From positions 1 through 6,505 of the forward strand of contig JALHPA010000161.1 of NCBI GenBank assembly GCA_022842745.1: a stretch of DNA of 6,505 nt. The letters are read 5' to 3'. Position numbers and translations under genes: made by a program. Below are positions 1 through 5,076 of the stretch, piece by piece. The notes under the pieces are model-generated. The model did no database searches, was not told the origin of the DNA, and saw only the letters and a program-made list of their open reading frames with translations. This DNA comes from Pirellulales bacterium. GTDB taxonomy: Bacteria; Planctomycetota; Planctomycetia; Pirellulales; JALHPA01. Numbering within the stretch: the stretch's first letter is position 1; the number at the start of each line of letters is the position of its first letter.

Positions 1-2119
1 ATCGCGGCGAGCGGCCGATCGGGCTGCGGTCCACAAGCTGCACGTCGTCCATTTGCCCCTCGCCAATCAAATCGTCGAACGCCAGCGCCGCAGGCCCCTC
101 CAGCCGCAACCGCCGTCGCAATGCCGGATACAAAGTATCCTCGACCAGGCTGCTCTTCCCGGCCCCGCTCACGCCGCTGACCACGCACAACACACCTAGC
201 GGAAACTCGACCGTAACGTTCTTCAGGTTGTTTCCCCGCGCGCCCGCCAGTCGAATCCGCCCCCGCGATAACGCCCGGCGCCGCGCCGGTGCGCCCACCC
301 CCCGGCGGCCCGACAAATACTCGCCCGTCACCGTCGCCGACGCTTGCATCGCGGCGGGCGTCCCCTGAAATGTCACCCTCCCACCCCTTTCTCCCGCCCC
401 CGGCCCAATCTCGATGATCTGATCGGCCGACCGCAGCAGTTCTTCCTCGTGTTCCACCAATACCACCGTGTTCCCGCGCGAACACAAGGCCGCGATCGCT
501 TCCCTCAGCGGGGCCATTTCTTCGGCATGCAGTCCCACGGAAGGCTCGTCCAGCACGTACAGCATGTTCACCAGGCTGGAGCCAAGCACACCAGTCAACG
601 TGACGCGTTGATGCTCGCCAACGCTGAGCGAATGTTGCCGGCGGTCCAGCGACAAGTATCCCAGCCCCACCGCGGCCAGAAAGGCCAGGCGCGTATCGAT
701 CTGCGCAAGCATCGCCTGCCCCACCTCCCGCTCCCAATGGTCAAGCGGCAGGGCCTTGAGAAACTCTCGCGCTTCGGTGATCGGCAGGGCCGCCAGCTCG
801 GCCACGTTCTTCCCCCCGATCCGCACGGCCAACGCCTCCGGCCGCAGCCGGGATCCGAGACACACAGGACAAGCCTGTTCCACCCGCCAGCGCGACAAAA
901 AGCTGCGCAAAGGCGCCGATTGTTTTCGCCCCTCCAGTCCCGCAAAAAACCCCCTCACGCCGCCGTATTGTCCGTCCGCTGTTCCTTCCCATACCAGCCT
1001 CTGCTGCTCAGGTTTCAGCTCCCGATACGGCGCGTCCGACGGAATCTGCTGCTCCTCGGCAAACTCCAACAGTCGTTTCAACTCCCGCCGAAACGACGCC
1101 GCGCTAAACGGAGCGATCGCCCCCTCGGCCAGTGACTTCGACGGGTCCGGCACAATCCGTTCCGCATCCAAAGCCATCCGGTTCCCAACCCCCGCGCAGC
1201 CAGGGCAAGCTCCCAGCGGACTATTAAAACTGAACAACCGCGGCTCCGGCGGAATGTACAGCCGCTCGCACGTCGCACAGCGCAGCTCGTTCACAAACTC
1301 GATCCGCCGCCACGTTCGTCCGTCGAGCACCGTCGGAACGCCGCGAGCATCCTCCGCCGACTCGCTCTCCTCTTGCCTGCTCGGAGAGACTTCGACCAGC
1401 CCCCTGGCCCGTCCCCCCCCTTGCCGGAAGGCCGTTTCCACCGAATCGCGCAACCGCTGCGGCGACGATTGGGCCGACAGCCGATCAACGACAACCGCCA
1501 GCTCCTCCCCCGCGGCCAGTTGACAACCTGCCAGCCGAAAGAACGCCTCGCGCCCCTCCTCGCGGTCCAGCTCATACGTTCGCCCCCCCCCCACGATCCG
1601 CAGGAAACCCCGCTCCCGCAGATCTTCTGCAAGCGACTTAAACTCGGAACCTTCCGGCGGCGCCAACGGGGCCAATATCAGCAGCCGCGCCTCGCGATTC
1701 AATTCCGCCAACGTGTCCGCCGCAGACTGCGGAGTATCCGCCCGTACCTCCCGCCGGCATTCCAAGCAAAACACCCGACCGATGCGGGCGAACAACACCC
1801 GCAAGTACTCGTAGGCCTCAGTCGCGGTCCCGACCGTGGCTCTCGAAGATCGTCGGCCCCGCTGCGAACGCACCGCGATCGCCGGCGGCAAGCCAGTGAT
1901 TTTGTCCGCCGCCGGTTTTTCCAGACACTCTAGAAACTGTCGGGCATAGGGAGAAAATCCCTCGATGTATCGACGCTGCCCTTCGGCGTACAGCGTATCC
2001 AGGGCCAGGCTCGTCTTGCCGCTGCCGCTGGGACCGCAAATCGCGATCAACTTGCCCCGAGGCAGGTCCAAATCCACGTGCTTCAGATTGTGTACGTGAA
2101 CGCCCCGCAACGAAATCAT
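1..2119 (-). CDS. uvrA: UvrA-family excinuclease ABC subunit A, N-terminal 706 codons (runs off left edge)
   Basis: UvrA is the damage-sensing ATPase of nucleotide excision repair; it loads UvrB on lesions. The minus frame from the ATG at 2119 is open to base 1. Visible in order: Walker A GPSGSGKTS (29-37) followed by the UvrA hallmark EGQRRYIEGFSPYARQFL (46-63); an insertion region ending in a zinc module (C281, C284, C305, C308) with LFSFNSPLGACPGC; CPVCLGSRL (417-425); the first ABC signature (498-502); Walker B VLDEPSVGLH (522-531) with switch histidine H557; IGPGAGERGG (571-580); the second domain start GARGNNLKNV (626-635) and second Walker A SGVSGAGKSS (648-657); and DRSPIGRSPR at the edge. 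Spacing matches ordinary UvrA. Oddities: the signature reads LSVGE, not LSGGE, and the usual TTSRNPRSTVGT stretch reads RGRRSSRATVGT (88-98). It may be a divergent paralogue rather than the housekeeping UvrA. An in-frame GTG at 2131 is an alternative start. The C-terminal ATPase motifs lie outside the window. Confidence 0.96.
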   Translation of the reverse strand, partial: MISLRGVHVHNLKHVDLDLPRGKLIAICGPSGSGKTSLALDTLYAEGQRRYIEGFSPYARQFLECLEKPAADKITGLPPAIAVRSQRGRRSSRATVGTATEAYEYLRVLFARIGRVFCLECRREVRADTPQSAADTLAELNREARLLILAPLAPPEGSEFKSLAEDLRERGFLRIVGGGRTYELDREEGREAFFRLAGCQLAAGEELAVVVDRLSAQSSPQRLRDSVETAFRQGGGRARGLVEVSPSRQEESESAEDARGVPTVLDGRTWRRIEFVNELRCATCERLYIPPEPRLFSFNSPLGACPGCAGVGNRMALDAERIVPDPSKSLAEGAIAPFSAASFRRELKRLLEFAEEQQIPSDAPYRELKPEQQRLVWEGTADGQYGGVRGFFAGLEGRKQSAPLRSFLSRWRVEQACPVCLGSRLRPEALAVRIGGKNVAELAALPITEAREFLKALPLDHWEREVGQAMLAQIDTRLAFLAAVGLGYLSLDRRQHSLSVGEHQRVTLTGVLGSSLVNMLYVLDEPSVGLHAEEMAPLREAIAALCSRGNTVVLVEHEEELLRSADQIIEIGPGAGERGGRVTFQGTPAAMQASATVTGEYLSGRRGVGAPARRRALSRGRIRLAGARGNNLKNVTVEFPLGVLCVVSGVSGAGKSSLVEDTLYPALRRRLRLEGPAALAFDDLIGEGQMDDVQLVDRSPIGRSPR
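1413..1420. repeat. 8-bp C homopolymer (G8 on the uvrA coding strand)
   Basis: This is a second homopolymer inside uvrA, coding for the glycine triplet at about residues 234-236, between the VVVDRL segment and the zinc module. The frame is intact across it. Confidence 0.85.
1583..1592. repeat. 10-bp C homopolymer (G10 on the uvrA coding strand)
   Basis: Ten consecutive C on the plus strand lie inside uvrA and encode G177-G179 in the UvrB-binding-like insertion region. The reading frame is intact at this tract length. A change of one base would shift the frame at about codon 180. Runs this long are prone both to replication slippage and to sequencing error. Confidence 0.9.
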
Positions 2120-2174
2120 GCCTGCCGTCACGACGAGAGTCCCTGGTTTTCGCACGAGGCCCGACCGCCGGGCA

Positions 2175-2180
2175 ATTCTA
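2175..2180 (-). promoter_or_regulatory. Possible -10 box for uvrA
   Basis: The minus strand reads TAGAAT, which matches five of six bases of the TATAAT consensus, about 55 bases upstream of the uvrA ATG. No convincing -35 hexamer is seen at 16-18 bp. It stands out mainly because the spacer is GC-rich. Confidence 0.22.
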
Positions 2181-2219
2181 GGGCCTCCGCGGGGGCTGAA
2201 CCAGCCGCCGCGGATCGGA

Positions 2220-2225
2220 TACAAT
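2220..2225 (+). promoter_or_regulatory. Possible -10 box for the membrane protein/cupin/aroK cluster
   Basis: TACAAT, within GGATACAAT, matches five of six -10 consensus bases and lies about 75 bases before the ATG at 2300. The best upstream candidate (CTGAAC at 2196-2201, 18-bp spacing) resembles TTGACA poorly. If real, it would start the plus-strand operon from the divergent spacer shared with uvrA. Confidence 0.35.
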
Positions 2226-2299
2226 CCCCTTCGGCGTCAACGGCTCCCCTCGATCCCGTTGGCGCACCGCTAAGGCCGTACCGTCCAGTCGCCACCTGC

Positions 2300-2698
2300 A
2301 TGCGTCGTAATCCCTTCTATCCCTTCCTGGTGCTGCTCGGCGGGATGTTCTGCGTGACCGCCTGCGCCTACACCCTGCTCCTCCTGCGATCGACCCATGA
2401 AGAGGGACGCGACGACTCGTCTCTCCCGCTCATGCGGTTTTTGGACCGCTACGGGGCGCAGCTCCTGCTCGCGGAAGTCGGGTTGCTGGCGCTGGCGACC
2501 GTCGCGGCGATTGGCCTGGACCACAAGCGCGATCTTCGACAAACTCCTCCCTGGGGACCGACCGACACGGCCAAAAGCGCCCCGTCGGCCTCCCTAGCGA
2601 GTCCTCCCTCCGAATCGCCGTCCCGCTCCCCCGCGCTCGGCGAATCCTCCTCCGCCTCCCTCCGCCCCCCGCGCCAGGAGCAACCCCATGAAAGTTGA
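2300..2698 (+). CDS. Small two-helix membrane protein of unknown function
   Basis: This 132-residue protein has two hydrophobic segments, roughly residues 7-29 (FYPFLVLLGGMFCVTACAY and following) and 53-73 (AQLLLAEVGLLALATVAA and following). They are joined by a charged loop (THEEGRDDSSLPLMRFLDR). A Ser/Pro-rich tail follows, from about residue 82 to the end. I do not recognise a named family. The frame is open further upstream to an ATG at 2078, but that start would overlap the antisense uvrA coding region and add about 74 residues with no membrane-protein character. The ATG at 2300 directly precedes the first helix and is preferred, although no Shine-Dalgarno sequence is visible before it. 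The stop overlaps the cupin start by 11 bp, so the two are probably translationally coupled. A role in anchoring or sensing is speculation. Confidence 0.72.
   Translation: MRRNPFYPFLVLLGGMFCVTACAYTLLLLRSTHEEGRDDSSLPLMRFLDRYGAQLLLAEVGLLALATVAAIGLDHKRDLRQTPPWGPTDTAKSAPSASLASPPSESPSRSPALGESSSASLRPPRQEQPHES
2676..2680 (+). promoter_or_regulatory. Ribosome binding site of the cupin gene
   Basis: AGGAG lies 7 bases before the ATG at 2688 and inside the 3' end of the preceding gene. It fixes the cupin start and supports independent or coupled translation of the overlapping pair. The second ATG at 2695 is in another frame and is not the start. Confidence 0.7.
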
Positions 2699-3068
2699 AC
2701 GGTCCGCCAATATCCCCGCCCGCCCGGTCGAAATGCCTGGCGCCAGCGGCTGCCTCGTCCGCCAACTGGTCGGCGAAGCCGACGGCGCGCCAAATTTCGC
2801 CATGCGACAGTTCGAGGTCGCCCCCGGCGGCCACACCCCCCGCCACTTCCACGACTACGAGCACGAGGTCTTTGTCCTGGAAGGCCGCGGAGAGGTCGTC
2901 GAGGGGGACCAAAGCCACGCGCTCTCCGCCGGCGATGTGATCTTCGTCAAACCCAACGAAATCCACCAGTTCCGCAACACCGGTCCCCTCCCCATGAAGT
3001 TCTTGTGCCTGATTCCCAATTCGGCCACGGGAAAGGCCGTCTCCGTCGCGCCGGAATGCGGACCCTAG
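2688..3068 (+). CDS. Single-domain cupin protein
   Basis: This 126-residue protein is a small one-domain cupin, close to the minimum size of the family. Cupin motif 1 is G48-x4-H53-x-H55-x4-E60-x5-G66 (core PRHFHDYEHEVFVLEG). Motif 2 is G82-x6-P89-x3-H93-x3-N97 (GDVIFVKPNEIHQFRN). H53, H55, E60 and H93 give the full set of expected metal ligands, so it should bind a divalent metal such as Mn, Fe, Zn or Ni. Single-domain cupins include dioxygenases, isomerases and ligand sensors, and nothing here separates these. It has no signal peptide and is probably cytoplasmic. It overlaps the upstream membrane-protein gene by 11 bp and ends 6 bp before aroK, which indicates one operon. A direct role in aromatic biosynthesis is not shown. 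Confidence 0.93.
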   Translation: MKVERSANIPARPVEMPGASGCLVRQLVGEADGAPNFAMRQFEVAPGGHTPRHFHDYEHEVFVLEGRGEVVEGDQSHALSAGDVIFVKPNEIHQFRNTGPLPMKFLCLIPNSATGKAVSVAPECGP

Positions 3069-3074
3069 ACGCGC

Positions 3075-3593
3075 ATGAACGTCCTTCTGATCGGTTTCCG
3101 CGGCGCCGGAAAAACCACCGTCGCCCGCTTGCTCGCCCTCAAATCAGGCTGGGCGTGGATCGACGCCGACGTCGAACTCGAATTACGCGCAGGCAAATCG
3201 ATCGCCGCGATTTTTGCCGACGATGGTGAAACCGCCTTTCGAGATTTAGAATCCCGCGTCCTCGCGGATCTCGTTCATCTCGACCGCCATGTCATTGCCT
3301 TGGGCGGCGGGGCGGTCCTCCGGCCAGAGAACCGCGCCCTGATCCGCTCCGCCGGTCCCGTCGTATGGTTGACCACCGACGCCGCCACCGCCCGAAAGCG
3401 AATCCAGACCGACGCTGCCACCGTCGAACGTCGCCCTGCTTTAACCTCCCAGGGCAAATTGGCTGAAGTCGAGCAGTTGCTGGCCGAACGCGAACCTTGG
3501 TATCAAGAGTGCGCCAGCCTTACCGTCGACACCCGCGACAAAACGCCCTCGGAAATTGCCGACTCCATTCTCGCTCGTCTACCGCTAAAGTAA
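3075..3593 (+). CDS. aroK: Shikimate kinase
   Basis: The enzyme uses ATP to phosphorylate shikimate at the 3-hydroxyl, the fifth step of the chorismate pathway, in the cytoplasm. The protein has 172 residues, the usual family length. Visible motifs are the P-loop GFRGAGKTT (7-15, with K13 and T14); the DxD pair D30/D32, where D32 is expected to bind shikimate and magnesium; GETAFR (51-56), where R56 is the shikimate-binding arginine; the glycine triplet ALGGGA (75-80); the lid RRPAL (119-123), whose second arginine (R120) contacts nucleotide and substrate; and ERxPWYxECA (138-147) with R139. All catalytic residues are present, so the enzyme should be active. It starts 6 bp after the cupin stop, with only a weak GGA upstream. 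No other aro gene is adjacent. Confidence 0.97.
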   Translation: MNVLLIGFRGAGKTTVARLLALKSGWAWIDADVELELRAGKSIAAIFADDGETAFRDLESRVLADLVHLDRHVIALGGGAVLRPENRALIRSAGPVVWLTTDAATARKRIQTDAATVERRPALTSQGKLAEVEQLLAEREPWYQECASLTVDTRDKTPSEIADSILARLPLK

Positions 3594-3649
3594 CCCAAGC
3601 GCGCGGCGCTCTAATTTGTCCCCCGGGTCCGGCCCAAACATCGCATTCC

Positions 3650-4939
3650 GTGCAGGAACTCCTCAATATCTCGATCGAGATTCGGCTCGCCGTTATCTTC
3701 GCGGTCGGTTGTTGCCTCGGCAGTATCTGTAATCTTGCAATCTACAGGTTGGCCTACCGTTCGCGCGCGATCAGTCCCTGGTCCCGCCCCCCAAAAGACG
3801 CTCCTCCCCGCCGCGCGTCGGACCGGCTGCCGATCGTCGGCTGGCTTGGTTTGCGGAGAGAACAGCCGCTCCACGGCCCCAATTTTTGGATTCGCCCCGT
3901 ATTGGTCGAGCTGGGCGCAGGCGCTCTTCTCGCGGGACTCTACTGGTGGGAAGTCGTCCAACTCGGTTTGCTCCCCCTGGGCCTGCAAAACCACCTGCAC
4001 CGCGTCCCCCAAGCCCTGGCGCTTGCGTTACCCGCCCTGCACGCCGAATTCCTCGCACACGCCCTCCTCTCCCTGTTAATGCTCGTCGCATCGCTCATCG
4101 ACATCGACGAAACTACGATTCCAGACGGTGTAACCATTCCAGGCACGCTCCTCGGTCTCGTCCTCGCCGTCGCCCTTCCCAGCATGCACTTGCCCGAAAT
4201 GCAAGTCCTCCCCTCGCCCCCCCCCGGACCCACGTTGGTTCATTTCCGCACGCACAGCCTCGCCTCTCCCCTGGATTGGCCAGATGCGCTCGCCGGCGCT
4301 CCCCATCGGGAATCGCTGATCCTGGGAATCGGATGTTTTGGCCTCTGGTGCTTTGGCTTGCTCCCTCGCCGGTGGATGGGGCGGCACGGATGGCGGCGCG
4401 CGGCCGGTTTGCTCATCAGCCGCCTTGCCCGCGAACGGTTTACAATCTGGATTTCTGCTCTGGCCTTCCTCGGCAGCGTTGCCATCCTGCTCGTCTGGGG
4501 AGTCGCCGGCTCTCGGTGGCAAAGCCTGTTGACTTCGCTCGTCGGGTTGGCGGTCGGCGGCGGCTTGATCTGGACGGTGCGCATTCTCGGCCGCTTTGCC
4601 CTGCGAAAAGAAGCCATGGGCTTCGGCGACGTGACGCTGATGGCCATGATCGGCGTCTTCATGGGTTGGCAAGCCTCCCTCGCGATTTTCTTCCTCGCCC
4701 CCTTTGCCGGAATCCTGTTGGGAATCGCACAATGGATCTCCGGCCGAGGCAACGAAATCCCCTACGGCCCGTTTTTGTGCCTCGCCACCCTGGCTACCCT
4801 CGTTTTCTGGGCGGACCTCTGGGAATGGATGCGGCCCTTTTTTGAGTTGCCCTGGCTCGTACCGTCGGCCATGCTCTTTTGCCTCGCGGTGTTAACCCTC
4901 TTATTATCAATGTGGCGCTGGATCGCTGCTCGGTCGTAA
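3650..4939 (+). CDS. Type IV prepilin peptidase-like aspartic membrane protease (A24 family), enlarged
   Basis: A24 enzymes cleave the leader of type IV pilins and type II secretion pseudopilins at the inner membrane. The N-terminal part matches the family: LGSICNLAIYRLA (23-35), ISPW (41-44), DRLPIVGWLGLR (58-69), IRPVLVELGAG (81-91). Catalytic aspartates are expected in SLIDIDETTIPD (148-159; D151 or D153) and in the GxGD motif GFGD (324-327, D327), followed by IPYGPFLCLATL (370-381). About eight hydrophobic segments are visible. Oddities: the four zinc cysteines of the usual N-terminal domain are absent; about 175 residues separate the two catalytic aspartates, against roughly 65 in classical enzymes; and the length is 429 residues rather than about 230-290. 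The frame is open upstream into aroK, but GTG at 3650 is the best in-frame start after the aroK stop and sits just before the first helix. No ribosome binding site is clear, so the start is uncertain. No pilin genes are in view, so the substrate is unknown. Confidence 0.88.
   Translation: MQELLNISIEIRLAVIFAVGCCLGSICNLAIYRLAYRSRAISPWSRPPKDAPPRRASDRLPIVGWLGLRREQPLHGPNFWIRPVLVELGAGALLAGLYWWEVVQLGLLPLGLQNHLHRVPQALALALPALHAEFLAHALLSLLMLVASLIDIDETTIPDGVTIPGTLLGLVLAVALPSMHLPEMQVLPSPPPGPTLVHFRTHSLASPLDWPDALAGAPHRESLILGIGCFGLWCFGLLPRRWMGRHGWRRAAGLLISRLARERFTIWISALAFLGSVAILLVWGVAGSRWQSLLTSLVGLAVGGGLIWTVRILGRFALRKEAMGFGDVTLMAMIGVFMGWQASLAIFFLAPFAGILLGIAQWISGRGNEIPYGPFLCLATLATLVFWADLWEWMRPFFELPWLVPSAMLFCLAVLTLLLSMWRWIAARS
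4217..4225. repeat. 9-bp C homopolymer in the peptidase gene
   Basis: Nine consecutive C encode P190-P192 in the polar, proline-rich start of the extra region between the two catalytic aspartates. Loss or gain of one base would remove the GxGD half of the protease. Confidence 0.85.
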
Positions 4940-4950
4940 GACCGGCGGTG

Positions 4951-4988
4951 TTCCCTCGCTCGGTTCGAAACTTCCCTCATCGGTTCGA
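4951..4988. repeat. Imperfect direct repeat pair, operator-like
   Basis: TTCCCTC-gc-TCGGTTCGA (4951-4968) is repeated as TTCCCTC-a-TCGGTTCGA (4972-4988). The copies start 21 bp apart, about two helical turns, so a dimeric or tandem regulator could bind both on one face. The second copy runs directly into a TAAAAT box. The location, upstream of the cytochrome gene and outside any coding region, favours a regulatory role. No known regulator consensus is recognised. Confidence 0.5.
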
Positions 4989-4994
4989 TAAAAT
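4989..4994 (+). promoter_or_regulatory. Possible -10 box for the cytochrome gene
   Basis: TAAAAT matches five of six consensus bases and is conspicuous in this GC-rich spacer, 82 bases before the GTG start. The sequence where a -35 would fall (TTCGAA, 4964-4969) is poor, which would suit an activator-dependent promoter using the adjacent direct repeats. Initiation would fall at about base 5001. Confidence 0.35.
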
Positions 4995-4995
4995 C

Positions 4996-5022
4996 CGTTT
5001 CCGCCTCCCAATCGGCGAAACG
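4996..5022 (+). other. Imperfect hairpin in the spacer before the cytochrome gene
   Basis: CGTTT (4996-5000) pairs with AAACG (5018-5022), and CGCC (5002-5005) pairs with GGCG (5014-5017). One C is bulged at 5001 and the loop has 8 bases. No T run follows, so it is not a typical intrinsic terminator. It may act as a leader structure, a terminator of another kind, or have no role. Confidence 0.35.
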
Positions 5023-5063
5023 ACCCACGGCCACGGCGGGTGAAAACATTTGGGGACTAGGGT

Positions 5064-5070
5064 AAAGGAG
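5064..5070 (+). promoter_or_regulatory. Ribosome binding site of the cytochrome gene
   Basis: AAAGGAG is a near-perfect Shine-Dalgarno sequence 6 bases before the GTG at 5077. It decides that start, which no upstream ATG competes with, and is the strongest such site in the window. Confidence 0.85.
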
Positions 5071-5076
5071 CGCCAC

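Noticed and set aside
344..1933. Long plus-strand open frames (344-1135, 756-1523, 1373-1933) opposite uvrA
   Set aside because: They are antisense to a clearly conserved UvrA frame. Their translations are low-complexity Arg/Pro/Ser-rich with no recognisable motif, as expected from a GC-rich opposite strand.
2078..2299. N-terminal extension of the small membrane protein to the ATG at 2078
   Set aside because: That start lies inside the antisense uvrA coding region. The extension has no membrane-protein character, and the first hydrophobic segment follows directly after the ATG at 2300.
3497..3649. Peptidase start at the ATG at 3497, inside aroK
   Set aside because: It would overlap aroK by almost 100 bp and adds polar residues before the first helix. 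The in-frame GTG at 3650 fits family N-termini better.
3886..4845. A 319-codon plus-strand frame inside the peptidase gene
   Set aside because: It is the peptidase sequence read in another frame. The product is Arg/Pro-rich, whereas the true frame shows membrane helices and the GFGD motif.
4996..5022. Intrinsic terminator for the upstream operon
   Set aside because: The stem is short and bulged and no T run follows on either strand, so it is listed only as a hairpin.
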